From: Asticcacaulis benevestitus DSM 16100 = ATCC BAA-896
GTDB taxonomy: Bacteria > Pseudomonadota > Alphaproteobacteria > Caulobacterales > Caulobacteraceae
Direction of reading: 5' to 3'
Assembly: GCF_000376105.1 (NCBI RefSeq)
Contig: NZ_AQWM01000001.1
Span: 1-64,000, forward strand
Length of the DNA: 64,000 nucleotides
Numbering within the stretch: position 1 is the stretch's first letter; every line of letters begins with the position of its first letter. Position numbers and translations under genes: made by a program. Of this stretch, positions 44,237-55,019 are shown in pieces. The notes beneath the pieces were generated by a model, which saw only the letters and a program-made list of their open reading frames with translations, did no database searches and was not told the origin of the DNA.

Positions 44237-44353
44237 TCCCCTGCAGAGCACCAAACTTTTTGGCGCCGGCTTCGGCGGCATGACCACCTGGTGCCGCCAG
44301 GATCATCGTTGCGGCAAGCGCAGCTATGCCCTTACGCAAAAAAAAGATGTCAT
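44237..44353 (-). pseudogene. Broken signal-peptide gene with an A8/T8 frameshift tract
   Basis: On the minus strand an ATG at 44353 follows GGGGGAAAAC, a strong ribosome site. The fifth and sixth codons lie in a run of eight T (44338-44345 on the plus strand as A). With eight T the frame stops after nine codons; with nine it would give MTSFFLRKGIAALAATMILA, then APGGHAAEAGAKKFGALQG, a clear signal peptide with a short mature start. The frame then enters the decayed repeat copy 3. It is either a pseudogene, an off-phase variable gene or a sequencing error in the run. Confidence 0.4.
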
Positions 44354-44415
44354 GTTTTCCCCCGATTATTTCGGGAGGGGGGGAACCGAAAACCGCAGTT
44401 ATAAAAGAGGCGATT

Positions 44416-44751
44416 TTACGCCTCAATCACGCCCTGTTCGGTCAGCGCCGTCTTCAGTTCGCCGGACTGGAACATTTCGCGGACGATATCGGCACCGCCA
44501 ATGAATTCGCCCTTGACGTAAAGCTGCGGAATCGTCGGCCAGTCGGAATAGGTCTTGATGCCCTCGCGCAGGTCATTGTCCTGCAACACATCGACGCCGA
44601 CATACTCAGCACCGAGGTGATCGAGCACCTGCACCACCAGGCTGGAGAAGCCGCATTTGGGGGCTTCAGGCGTGCCTTTCATGAACAGCACGATGTCGTG
44701 CCCCTTGATGGTGGAGTCGATAAAGGTCTGGGTGTCGGTTTCCGCGCTCAC
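44416..44751 (-). CDS. grxD: Monothiol glutaredoxin, Grx4/GrxD family
   Basis: The 111-aa protein has the CGFS active site in GTPEAPKCGFSSLVVQVLD, the glutathione-binding WPTIPQLYV and the GGADIV motif. Such CGFS glutaredoxins carry and transfer 2Fe-2S clusters with glutathione, often with BolA. GTG at 44751 (MSAETDTQTFID) follows AGGAG by 8 bases; the longer frame to 44787 lacks support. In related genomes bolA often adjoins grxD and purL; here it is absent and other genes lie in its place. Confidence 0.95.
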   Translation of the reverse strand: MSAETDTQTFIDSTIKGHDIVLFMKGTPEAPKCGFSSLVVQVLDHLGAEYVGVDVLQDNDLREGIKTYSDWPTIPQLYVKGEFIGGADIVREMFQSGELKTALTEQGVIEA

Positions 44752-44945
44752 GCTACGCTCTCCTGCAACAAATGATCTGACCTGCATATAGGCGTGTCGG
44801 ACGCTTTAATAAAGGGCCAGAGCGAAATTCGCCCAGACTAACAATTTTCCAGATGTCACCGGCGAGGTGGCATCTGGCAAGGCGAATTAGCCGTCGCGCA
44901 CGTTTGCGCGCAATCTCTTACGAAAAATGCAATCTTAAGCAAGCG

Positions 44946-45848
44946 TCAGCCTGCTTTAGATTGCTCGTTGAAGCGGGCCATTTCGATCTGGGCGGGCACG
45001 GACGAGGGCAGGTGACGCTCCGGCACATCGGCCAGCGATTCCAGGTGCTCGGGGCTTTCGGCGTCGATCAGGATGCACGACATGCTTGGCTGCGACAGGG
45101 CATAGCCCAGGCAAAGCTGCTCCGGGGTCCAGTCGGGCGTCTGGTGCAGGAAGGCGTGCGTGCCGGCGCCGGCCAGCGGATTCTTCGCCTTGCCGCCAAA
45201 GAAACCGCGCCGCGCCGCCTTGGGCACAACGTCCGATTCCTTGCGATACATCTCAGGGAAGAAGTCGGCGGCGATAACCGCCATATTGCGCGTCATGGCG
45301 TCGTCGATGCGCCGGCGCTTGTCCCAGCTTGAATCGATATCGAAGCTCGTCATGATGACGTTGAACTCACCCGACTCGATCAGATCGGCGATGTCGTCGG
45401 TTTCGCCGATACCGCCGAGATAGCGCAGCATCTTTGATTTTTGCAGGCTAAGCAGGAAGTTGAGGCAGTCATCGGACAGGATGGTCGCGCCGGGCTGAGC
45501 GAAGTTGAGCAAATCGATCCACAATAGCCCGCTGTCCTTCACGACGCCGCGCAGGCGTTCTTTCAGCGGTGGCAAGGCATAGGTGTTGCGATCGGGCACT
45601 TGATGGGAGTCGTGGGCATTCACCGACACAAACAGCAGTTTGCGGTCGACCACCGAAAAGGCATCGGCGGCGCTTTGCAGGAAGGCCGTATCGGTGCTGT
45701 CGAAATGGTAGGTGTTGATGCCGTTTTCTAGGCCGGAGATGATCAGCTTCTGTAGCAGGGTCGGATTGCCGCCGAGCTTATCGAAGCTTAGGCGCAGGCC
45801 GATTGTTGACAGCGCCAGACCCGAGCGGCCGAAGGGGCGATAGCGCAT
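44946..45848 (-). CDS. Aldo/keto reductase-like protein lacking the catalytic Tyr
   Basis: The 300-aa protein starts MRYRPFGRSGLALSTIGLRL, the usual first strand of aldo/keto reductases, and ends with CLGYALSQPSMSCILIDAES, the family's cofactor-binding C-terminal block. The Asp/Tyr block that should read like FDTAxxYG is FDSTDTAF here, without Tyr, and no clear catalytic Lys/His follows. It probably keeps the barrel but not normal reductase chemistry. It may bind a nucleotide or be a structural relative. The gene stands between grxD and a divergent signal-peptide gene. Confidence 0.8.
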   Translation of the reverse strand: MRYRPFGRSGLALSTIGLRLSFDKLGGNPTLLQKLIISGLENGINTYHFDSTDTAFLQSAADAFSVVDRKLLFVSVNAHDSHQVPDRNTYALPPLKERLRGVVKDSGLLWIDLLNFAQPGATILSDDCLNFLLSLQKSKMLRYLGGIGETDDIADLIESGEFNVIMTSFDIDSSWDKRRRIDDAMTRNMAVIAADFFPEMYRKESDVVPKAARRGFFGGKAKNPLAGAGTHAFLHQTPDWTPEQLCLGYALSQPSMSCILIDAESPEHLESLADVPERHLPSSVPAQIEMARFNEQSKAG

Positions 45849-46093
45849 GGTTAGCGCTCCCCGTCGGCATAATCGCAGGTCGGCATCACGATGATCATGT
45901 CAAAACCGTCCCACGGCTAAAATTGCGGGCAGTGAGCACGGCGGAATCAGATTCGCAGTACGGTAAACCCCAAGGCCAGCATAGGCCGCAAACCGGTTAA
46001 GAGAGATTTAAGGTTCTTTCTCGAAGGGCCATTTTGCGCAATTTGTTAAGCGCCTGCGCCTGCGCTATGGTGTGGCGATAACAGGAGATACAG

Positions 46094-46554
46094 ATGCTCT
46101 GGAAACACGTTTGCGCACCCGCAGCCCTATGGGCCCTTACCGCCCTGTCGCTGCCGGCCTGCGCCCAGCCGGCGGTCTGCGCGCGCGATATGGCGTCATC
46201 GCTTGATGGCACTGTCAGGGACACGCTGAAAGCGGTCAGAGGCAATGATCCGGAAGGCTTGCTCAAAATGGTCAGTGATGACGGGGTGAGCTTCGGCAGC
46301 GATGGCGCGCAGGTGGCCTACCGCACGCTGCAAAACGACTTCGCTAACAAGACCGGCCGCTACTGCGATCTCTACGCCTGCAACGGCGTGGAGGGCGACC
46401 TGCATCACCTGTTCCGGGAGGGCTTAAGCGACGCCTCGCTCGATAAGGCGCACGGGCTGGCCACCATCTACATCAACGCCAACAGCAATGATGAGCTGGC
46501 GCTGACGTTTCGGTGGACGGATTGCCGCTGGGAACTGACCGGAATAGCCGGAAC

Positions 46555-46558
<4 letters not shown>
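46094..46558 (+). CDS. Secreted or lipoprotein hypothetical, 154 aa
   Basis: The N-terminus [20 protein letters not shown] is followed by PACAQ, which could be a lipobox-like LPAC or a signal peptidase I site. The mature chain has four or five Cys ([23 protein letters not shown]) and no known domain. CAGGAGATACAG before the ATG is a good ribosome site. Its stop codon overlaps the purL stop on the other strand (TAA and TAG share bases). Confidence 0.75.
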
Positions 46559-48771
<2,213 letters not shown>

Positions 48772-48876
48772 ACGCGCGCATATAGGGGATTCAAAGCCCG
48801 ATGTCACGCCGCCCGCACAGAAAATATCCGTTTTAACGACTTGAAACGGCGGGAAGCGTCATGGCCTCGTGGGTGC

Positions 48877-50292
48877 TTACTTGCCCAGATTGAACATGAA
48901 CTTCGCCTGGTCCGTCTTGATGCACGAGGCGTCAACATTCGGATCGGCGGTTTCCAGGAACTGCCGGATCATCGCCTTGGCGCAATCGCTGCCCGCAATG
49001 GTGTGGGTGCGGTTGGGGAAGAAGTAATTCTTGCCGTGGCTCAGGCGCTTGACCACCGCGTCCGACAACTCTGCCGGACAGCCGGCATCGATATCGGCCG
49101 ACAGCATCAGGGTTGGGATGTCGCTGGTCAGGGGCAGGTTTTCGACAGGATCAGGCTTGCCGGCATTGAAGGCCTGACAGACGGCGAAGAAGCGTCTGGT
49201 GTCGCGCGCCGTGGCCACCTGAATCGGATCCTTGTGATCGATCTTGTCGAGATCGGCGGGATTTTCAAACGAGAATTCTTCGTTGCACAAGGTGGTGAAG
49301 AACTGGCCCTCGGTATAGCCGGCCTGGGTTTTCTCGAATTTATCCAGAGTCTTGTAGTCGCCTTTCATGATCGTATCGAGCGTCATCGGCAGGCTTTGGG
49401 CACCGTCACGTGAATAGATTTCATCGAGCAGGAAGGCCGCCAGCAGGTCGGCGGTATAGGTCTTGCCATCCACCACGGCGGGCGTGCTCAGCCAGGTGGT
49501 AAGAAGGGCGTCGAGGCGTTTTTCCATGCCGGGGAACTTCGCCTTGCACGCCGCGTCGGCCTCGCAATAGCCGAGCACCTGACGGGTTTCGCGCGAAACC
49601 AGCGCCGGCAGAGGGGCAGTGGCATTGCCTTCCGGCGGCCAGGTCGAGGACAGGACGGCAGCGCGCAAACCTTCCGGATCGTGCTGCATCACCGCCATGG
49701 CGACGCGCGTGCCGTAGGAACCGCCGTAGAGATTGTAGCTCTTGATGCCGAGGGCCGTGCGCAGGTCGCGGATATCCTTGGCGATCGTGGCGCTGTTGTA
49801 TTGCGTCAGGTCATAACCGGCGGCCTGATATTTCGCCATGCAGTCTGACAGCACCTTCACACCGGCGTCGCTGGTGATGCCAGCGTCCGACAGGGGCGCG
49901 TCGCCGCAATCAAACGACGGATTGGACTTGCCGGTGCCGCGCTGATCGAAGAAGATCCAGTCGCGATCGGGCGTGACGCGGTTCTTCTGGCGCAGGCTAA
50001 AGGCCAGGTTCTCGACCATGCCGCCGCCGGGGCCGCCATGCAGCATGATGACCGGATCGGGCTTTTTGGCCTCTGTGGCGCGGGCGATGACGACGGGCAG
50101 GGCCACGGTGCGGCCGTTTTTGGCGCCGCGCGTTTCCTCGACCACCATCGTGCCGCACTCGACATTTTTCAGGCCGGCATAAAGAGCAGAGCAGGTCGCC
50201 TTGTGATAACCCAGGCTGGTGTCCGGCTTTTTCGGCGTGCAGCCCAAAAGCGCCATACCCGCCACCACAACCACTGCAAACCTACGCCACAT
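48877..50292 (-). CDS. Lipoprotein alpha/beta hydrolase, tripeptidyl/prolyl aminopeptidase-like
   Basis: The 471-aa protein has a lipobox (VVVAGMALLGC). The alpha/beta core has HGGPGGGM as oxyanion loop, FFDQRGTGKS, the nucleophile elbow YGGSYGT, a late Asp region (LMLSADIDAGCP) and the catalytic His in NRTHTIAGSDC, a C-terminal TAP-like domain. The closest type is the SCO7095/TAP-family peptidases that release N-terminal tri- or dipeptides or Pro. It is anchored in the outer or inner membrane facing the periplasm. Confidence 0.88.
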   Translation of the reverse strand: MWRRFAVVVVAGMALLGCTPKKPDTSLGYHKATCSALYAGLKNVECGTMVVEETRGAKNGRTVALPVVIARATEAKKPDPVIMLHGGPGGGMVENLAFSLRQKNRVTPDRDWIFFDQRGTGKSNPSFDCGDAPLSDAGITSDAGVKVLSDCMAKYQAAGYDLTQYNSATIAKDIRDLRTALGIKSYNLYGGSYGTRVAMAVMQHDPEGLRAAVLSSTWPPEGNATAPLPALVSRETRQVLGYCEADAACKAKFPGMEKRLDALLTTWLSTPAVVDGKTYTADLLAAFLLDEIYSRDGAQSLPMTLDTIMKGDYKTLDKFEKTQAGYTEGQFFTTLCNEEFSFENPADLDKIDHKDPIQVATARDTRRFFAVCQAFNAGKPDPVENLPLTSDIPTLMLSADIDAGCPAELSDAVVKRLSHGKNYFFPNRTHTIAGSDCAKAMIRQFLETADPNVDASCIKTDQAKFMFNLGK

Positions 50293-50351
50293 GATACTAA
50301 CCTCTGTTACTCTTGAAACCAGTTTCTACAGGTCGTGACAGATTTGTAAAG

Positions 50352-51440
50352 CTACTGAGGCTGTTTGGCGGTCCGTTTCAGAAGGTCGCTCAGGTCATCC
50401 TTCCAGAATTTCGCCCAGGTATGGGTGCCGTGGCCGCGTGTTTCCGGCGAGGACGGGATCAGGCGGATGTGCGTGGTTTTCAGGCGCTGCAAGGCCTTGT
50501 CGGTGATGCCGAGTTCGGGTGGATTAATGAAATCGTCGCCCGAATTGATCCATGTCATCGGCGCTGTGATGCGCTCCAGACCCGGCCAGGGATTGTAGTT
50601 CCGCGAGGCGTCATACTGATAGATCATGTCATTGGCATCGGTGGAGGCCAGGTTCTTGTCGATGCGTTCGCGCCAATAGGTCTCGGCCTGTTGCCGGGTC
50701 GGGTATTGCGCCTGCAGATATTCCGGTGCGCTGCCGGCGATCACCGATAGGGCGGCGGCCGTTCGCAAACCCTGTGCGGGCGGGCTGGTGTAGTTGCCGC
50801 CCTGCCAGGCCGGATCGGCCTTGATAGCGTCGATCGAGCCGATCCGCCACATGCGGTTACGACCGGCGATCTCGATGGGCTGGCAGGCCATGGGCATCAA
50901 GGCATCGGCGAAATCCGGATGCGCCTCGGCCCAGACGAAGATGTGCATACAGCCCATCGATGTGCCGAAGATCAGGCGCAGATGCTCGATGCCCAGCCCC
51001 TTGGCCAGTATGAGGCGTTGGCCCTCCACCATGTCGTCATAGTCATATTTGGGGAAGGCCATGCGCAGGCCATCGCTCGGTTTGGACGATCCGCCGTGGC
51101 CGATATTATCCGGCAGGATGATGAAATACTTCGTGGCGTCGAGCGGCTGGCCGGGGCCGTAAAGTTCATCGGCGAACTGCGGCGCTAGGAATTGCGCGCC
51201 AGAGCCGCCGGTGCCGTGCAGGATCATGACGGCGTTGTCGATCTTGCCATGCGCATTACGGTGCGGCGTGCCGAGCGTGCGATAGTGCAGCTTCAATTCC
51301 GGCAGGGTTTCGCCATCGTGGAAATGGAAATCCTTGACGACGACATCGGCTTCCGTAACCGCGGGGGCTGCTGAGGCTTGAGCGGTGAGCATCAAGCTAA
51401 TGATACCGGCGGTCGTCAGAAGGGTCGTCATCGCGCGCAT
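50352..51440 (-). CDS. Secreted alpha/beta hydrolase, homoserine O-acetyltransferase-like
   Basis: The 362-aa protein has a signal peptide (MRAMTTLLTTAGIISLMLTA, then QASA). It has the MetX-type pattern (DGETLPELKLHYRTLGTPHR, ILHGTGGSG, DNIGHGGSS), a nucleophile elbow FGTSMGCM with Ser, an Asp in NSGDDFINPP and a final His in GHGTHTWA. Because it is exported it is unlikely to be the methionine enzyme; periplasmic esterase activity is more likely. AGAGG precedes the ATG by 8 bases. Confidence 0.88.
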   Translation of the reverse strand: MRAMTTLLTTAGIISLMLTAQASAAPAVTEADVVVKDFHFHDGETLPELKLHYRTLGTPHRNAHGKIDNAVMILHGTGGSGAQFLAPQFADELYGPGQPLDATKYFIILPDNIGHGGSSKPSDGLRMAFPKYDYDDMVEGQRLILAKGLGIEHLRLIFGTSMGCMHIFVWAEAHPDFADALMPMACQPIEIAGRNRMWRIGSIDAIKADPAWQGGNYTSPPAQGLRTAAALSVIAGSAPEYLQAQYPTRQQAETYWRERIDKNLASTDANDMIYQYDASRNYNPWPGLERITAPMTWINSGDDFINPPELGITDKALQRLKTTHIRLIPSSPETRGHGTHTWAKFWKDDLSDLLKRTAKQPQ

Positions 51441-51511
51441 GGGGCAGTCCTCTATCGCCTACAATCGTATACGATTATCATGCGGACGCACTTTAGCAAT
51501 ATACCGCCGCA

Positions 51512-51907
51512 TTAATCGTCTCGAGATCTCAGGGAAGCTATCAAAGTGGCTCCCATAAAAATCAGGAGACCAATAACGATATCCGAAAGGATTTCGGAGG
51601 AATCGCTACCGGGAACCACATTGCTTGATATCAGGGGATGGGTCGGCCAGTAATAGATAGTAATGGAGCCGCCGACAGGGGCGTTGGCGCAGTCATGCCC
51701 TTTGCCGATAAAGTAGCGATCGCCGACACTGAACTGATATTTGCAGGTAACATGTTCCAAGGGAGCGGTCGTGATGACCGCAGCGGCCTCTTGCGATGAC
51801 AGCTTTAAAACCGTTGAAGTTAAGACTTGTGGCCCCATAGCCAACACGAACCACAGGAGAGCGAGTGCTGGAAACCACCAACTGTGTTTCAAATTTTCGA
51901 CGGACAT
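51512..51907 (-). CDS. Membrane protein with DUF3592-like outer domain
   Basis: The 131-aa protein has two membrane helices (WFPALALLWFVLAMGPQVL and ILSDIVIGLLIFMGATLIAS) enclosing about 70 residues with a two-Cys beta domain (EHVTCKYQFSVGDRYFIGKG and GGSITIYYWPTHPLISS). The YYxPxxPxxS pattern resembles DUF3592 proteins. It lies just after purQ on the same strand (21-base gap) and may be co-transcribed with it by chance of position. Confidence 0.7.
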   Translation of the reverse strand: MSVENLKHSWWFPALALLWFVLAMGPQVLTSTVLKLSSQEAAAVITTAPLEHVTCKYQFSVGDRYFIGKGHDCANAPVGGSITIYYWPTHPLISSNVVPGSDSSEILSDIVIGLLIFMGATLIASLRSRDD

Positions 51908-51928
51908 TCCCCCTCCGTCTTAGCGCGA

Positions 51929-52606
51929 TCAGGCGCTTTGCAGCGCGCCGACCAGACTGCGGAAAAGCGGACCGCCATCGGCCGAGCCGAGCGCGTCTTC
52001 GAAGGCGCGGTCGGGGTGCGGCATCATGCCGAGCACATTGCCCTTTTTGTTGATGAGGCCAGCGATGTCGTTCATTGAACCGTTGGGGTTTTCGGCGTAG
52101 CGGAAGACAACCTGGTTGTTGTCCTCGATGTCCTTCAGCGTCGCCTCATCGGCGAAGAAGTTGCCGTCGCCATTGCCCTGGGTCATCCAGACGCTTTGGG
52201 CATTGCCATAGGCGTTGGTGAAGCGGGTTTTGCGGTTCTCGATCTTCAGTTCGATCGGCTTGCAGACATATTTCAGGGCAGAATTGCGCAGCAGGGCGCC
52301 CGGCAGCATGCCGGCTTCGCACAGGATCTGGAAGCCGTTGCAGATCCCCAGCACCGACATGCCGCGCTCGGCTTCGGCCTTGACCGCCTGCATGATTGGC
52401 GACAGCGAGGCCATGGCGCCGCAGCGCAGGTAATCGCCGTAGGAGAAGCCGCCGGGAATGACGATCAGGTCGAGACCGGAGGGCAGGGTGGTGTCCTCGT
52501 GCCAGACCATATCAACCTTGCCGTTGACGGTGGTTTCCACGGCGGTCTTGCAATCGCGATCGCAGTTGGAACCGGGGAAGACGAGAACGGCTGCCTTGAA
52601 CGTCAT
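51929..52606 (-). CDS. purQ: Phosphoribosylformylglycinamidine synthase subunit PurQ
   Basis: Glutaminase subunit that supplies ammonia to PurL. The 225-aa class I glutamine amidotransferase has nucleophile Cys in [17 protein letters not shown], oxyanion region [13 protein letters not shown] and the catalytic His/Glu in [10 protein letters not shown]. The start [18 protein letters not shown] at 52606 is one base after the purS stop. Confidence 0.97.
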   Translation of the reverse strand: MTFKAAVLVFPGSNCDRDCKTAVETTVNGKVDMVWHEDTTLPSGLDLIVIPGGFSYGDYLRCGAMASLSPIMQAVKAEAERGMSVLGICNGFQILCEAGMLPGALLRNSALKYVCKPIELKIENRKTRFTNAYGNAQSVWMTQGNGDGNFFADEATLKDIEDNNQVVFRYAENPNGSMNDIAGLINKKGNVLGMMPHPDRAFEDALGSADGGPLFRSLVGALQSA

Positions 52607-52607
52607 G

Positions 52608-52847
52608 TTACGCGACCTCAACCTTGTAGGATTCGATGACCGTATTGGCCAGGAGCTTTTCGCACATGGCCTTCAGTTCGCCCCTGGCGGCTTCCTGATC
52701 GGCGCCGTCGAGATCGAATTCCAGCAGCTTGCCGACGCGGACATTGGAAACGCCGCCCCAGCCAAGATCGTGCAGGGCGCCTTCGACGGCCTTGCCCTGA
52801 ACATCCAGAACGCCGGGCTTCAGATAAACGTGGACCTTGGCTTTCAT
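52608..52847 (-). CDS. purS: Phosphoribosylformylglycinamidine synthase subunit PurS
   Basis: The 79-aa scaffold subunit bridges PurL and PurQ. It has the full pattern [37 protein letters not shown] and [16 protein letters not shown]. It lies between purC and purQ with gaps of 5 and 1 bases, so purC-purS-purQ is one operon. Confidence 0.96.
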   Translation of the reverse strand: MKAKVHVYLKPGVLDVQGKAVEGALHDLGWGGVSNVRVGKLLEFDLDGADQEAARGELKAMCEKLLANTVIESYKVEVA

Positions 52848-52852
52848 AACTC

Positions 52853-53614
52853 TTACTGCGCTCCACCTTCAATGACGCGGGGCATGTCGCCCATGATGCC
52901 GAGACGCTTGGCGACCTCGGTGTAGGATTCGATCACATTGCCCATATCGCGGCGGAAACGGTCCTTGTCGAGCTTCTCACCGCTGGTGGAATCCCACAGG
53001 CGGCACGAGTCGGGGCTGATTTCGTCGGCCAGAATGACGCGGGCGAAATCGCCTTCGAACAGGCGGCCATATTCGATTTTGAAGTCGACGAGGGTGATGC
53101 CGACGGCGGCGAACATGCCCGACAGGAAGTCGTTGACGCGCAGGGTGGTGGCGAGGATATCGTCGATTTCCTGGGTGTTGGCCCAGTTGAACGCCGTGAT
53201 GTGCTCCTCGGTGACCAGCGGATCATTGAGGGCGTCGTTCTTGTAGTAGAATTCGATGATCGAACGCGGCAGGGCCTGGCCTTCGGGCAGGCCGAAGCGC
53301 TTGGCCATCGAGCCGGCCACCACGTTGCGGCAGACGACTTCGAGCGGGATGATCTCGACTTCGCGGATCAGTTGCTCGCGCAGGTTCAGGCGCCTGATGA
53401 AGTGGTTCTGCACGCCGATCTGGTTCAGCTTGGTCATCACGAATTCGCTGATGCGGTTGTTGATGACGCCCTTGCCTTCGAGTTGCGCCTTCTTCTCGCC
53501 GTTAAAGGCGGTGGCGTCGTCCTTGAAGTACTGGACCAGCGTGCCGGGCTCGGGGCCTTCATAAAGAATCTTGGCCTTGCCTTCGTAGATTTTCTTGCGG
53601 GTCTTGGTGGTCAT
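52853..53614 (-). CDS. purC: SAICAR synthetase PurC
   Basis: Phosphoribosylaminoimidazole-succinocarboxamide synthase, which joins aspartate to CAIR with ATP. The 253-aa protein has [14 protein letters not shown] at the start, [14 protein letters not shown], the signature [10 protein letters not shown] and [12 protein letters not shown]. The ATG at 53614 gives the standard start; the frame upstream to 53665 is not typical. First gene of the purC-purS-purQ operon. Confidence 0.98.
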   Translation of the reverse strand: MTTKTRKKIYEGKAKILYEGPEPGTLVQYFKDDATAFNGEKKAQLEGKGVINNRISEFVMTKLNQIGVQNHFIRRLNLREQLIREVEIIPLEVVCRNVVAGSMAKRFGLPEGQALPRSIIEFYYKNDALNDPLVTEEHITAFNWANTQEIDDILATTLRVNDFLSGMFAAVGITLVDFKIEYGRLFEGDFARVILADEISPDSCRLWDSTSGEKLDKDRFRRDMGNVIESYTEVAKRLGIMGDMPRVIEGGAQ

Positions 53615-53954
53615 ATGCGTGTCCAGTGTTGGAAAATATCCCGGATAGCGGATTGTCCGGAACAAGGGCGGGGCCCTATGAGCGGCGCCAGGCCGTCAGG
53701 CTCACAGGCGGGGATTTCAGGGGCCATGGTCATCAGCATCATAGAGAATGCCAGTTGCGCCCGCAAATAAACAAAAACGCAGTGGATGTACAGGGCGCGC
53801 ACGGGGAATTTCGTCGCTTTTTTAACATGGAGCGCCGGGAAAATGCGCCTTGAGCGCGCGTCGCGTAAGAAAACGGTCGATAAAGTGTCGGTTGTGGTTG
53901 CACCGGGACGTAAGGGGAACTAAAACCGGATTACCCTGAAAGGTTCCGCCACCC
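53615..53954. other. 340-base divergent intergenic region
   Basis: It lies between purC and the zeta-like gene and should hold both promoters. No RNA gene or clear hairpin is visible; short frames have no ribosome site. No recognisable purine-repressor site is seen. Confidence 0.4.
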
Positions 53955-54287
53955 ATGCCTTCGACCGACAAAAATTCTTCTGAAGCCAGCTCTAAAGCCA
54001 TTGATGTCCCGTTTCAGGGCAGCGATGCCTTTGAATTCCAGGCTGCCGCCAGCCGCAATCGCATGATGGCGATGTGGGGGGCTGAGAAAATGGGGCTGTC
54101 GGGCAAGTCGGCGGAAAGCTACGCCCGGGCGGTTGTCCGCGCCGAGAGTGATCAGCCTTCGGAAGAAGACGTGATTCGCAAGATCCTCGGTGATCTGACG
54201 GCTTCCAATATCGCCGTGCGCGAATCCGAAGTCCGCACCAAGGCGGCGGAATTCCTGGCCCAGGCCAGAGAAGCCCTTAAAAGCTAA
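53955..54287 (+). CDS. ATPase inhibitor subunit zeta (DUF1476) paralogue with divergent N-terminus
   Basis: The 110-aa protein has the four-helix DUF1476 body: FEFQAAASRNRMMAMWGAEK, ESYARAVVRAESDQPSEEDV and VRTKAAEFLAQAREAL. In the alphaproteobacterial F1-ATPase inhibitor zeta, the first 20 or so residues (a F-DDREKAFE type segment) enter the enzyme and block hydrolysis. Here that segment is replaced by a Ser/Ala/Pro-rich MPSTDKNSSEASSKAIDVPF. It may be a non-inhibitory paralogue or bind another partner. AAAGGTTCC is a weak ribosome site. Confidence 0.82.
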   Translation: MPSTDKNSSEASSKAIDVPFQGSDAFEFQAAASRNRMMAMWGAEKMGLSGKSAESYARAVVRAESDQPSEEDVIRKILGDLTASNIAVRESEVRTKAAEFLAQAREALKS

Positions 54288-54308
54288 ATTCTCAATACGG
54301 AGATGATG

Positions 54309-54491
54309 ATGAAGTCGGTTGTTATTGCGTTCATGATCATCGGGTTTGCCACGGCCATGGCCGGTTGCGCCACCATGCCCAGACATTCCGATCTCGATAC
54401 CCAGCCGATCGGCGCACCGCCGCCACCGCCGCCGCTGGATACGCAGCCGGTAGATGCACCGCCGCCACCACCACCGACGGTGCATAAATAG
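54309..54491 (+). CDS. Small lipoprotein with Pro-rich repeats
   Basis: The 60-aa lipoprotein has signal MKSVVIAFMIIGFATAMAGC with a clear lipobox. The mature 40 residues hold two copies of a DTQPxxAPPPPPP unit. The start follows GGAG by 6 bases; two further ATG codons lie directly upstream in frame. The proline rods suggest a spacer or a cell-wall-spanning tether. Function unknown. Confidence 0.7.
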   Translation: MKSVVIAFMIIGFATAMAGCATMPRHSDLDTQPIGAPPPPPPLDTQPVDAPPPPPPTVHK

Positions 54492-54503
54492 CACGGAGCG
54501 GAT

Positions 54504-55019
54504 ATGCTAAAGGATATTATAGCCAGACAAGATGCTGAGGCGTTGCGGTTCAAAAACCGTCTGGTAGCTTTATTTTATCTCGTCATTTTCGTTTTTGCAG
54601 GAATCATTGTCAGTTATGTCATCATCTATGGTGATATCCTATATGGTGATATCCGATCGGACTGGTACGTTCCCTTTTTTCTGACGTCCGGAGTGGTACT
54701 GTTCCTGCCGACCGTCATCATAAGCTACCGTCGCCGAAAAAGTTGGCTTGAACTGCCGCGATTACTTCTCCTGTCATTTACCATCCCATTATTTTTCTTG
54801 GTCGCATGGGAAGACGTCCATTGCCTGTGGCAACAGCAGTTTGGGGATGGCCGCAGGGCATACGAACATTCGGTCAATGTCATGACATACCTGGCCATTT
54901 ACGTATCGATGACTCTTTATGCAGACGTGTTCAAGAAGCCTGCTTTGTCTAAGCAAGTTACTTATGACGCCATTCAGCCGAACCGTCCGGTAATCGAGAA
55001 GCGCGGGCCGCCGGCATAG
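54504..55019 (+). CDS. Four-helix membrane protein, hypothetical
   Basis: The 171-aa protein has helices at about 20-42 (LVALFYLVIFVFAGIIVSYV), 60-78, 88-105 and 125-145. It contains no known domain. Base composition is lower in GC than around it. Its last 46 bases overlap the end of the oxygenase gene on the other strand, an unusually long tail-to-tail overlap. The ATG at 54504 follows GGAG. Confidence 0.65.
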   Translation: MLKDIIARQDAEALRFKNRLVALFYLVIFVFAGIIVSYVIIYGDILYGDIRSDWYVPFFLTSGVVLFLPTVIISYRRRKSWLELPRLLLLSFTIPLFFLVAWEDVHCLWQQQFGDGRRAYEHSVNVMTYLAIYVSMTLYADVFKKPALSKQVTYDAIQPNRPVIEKRGPPA

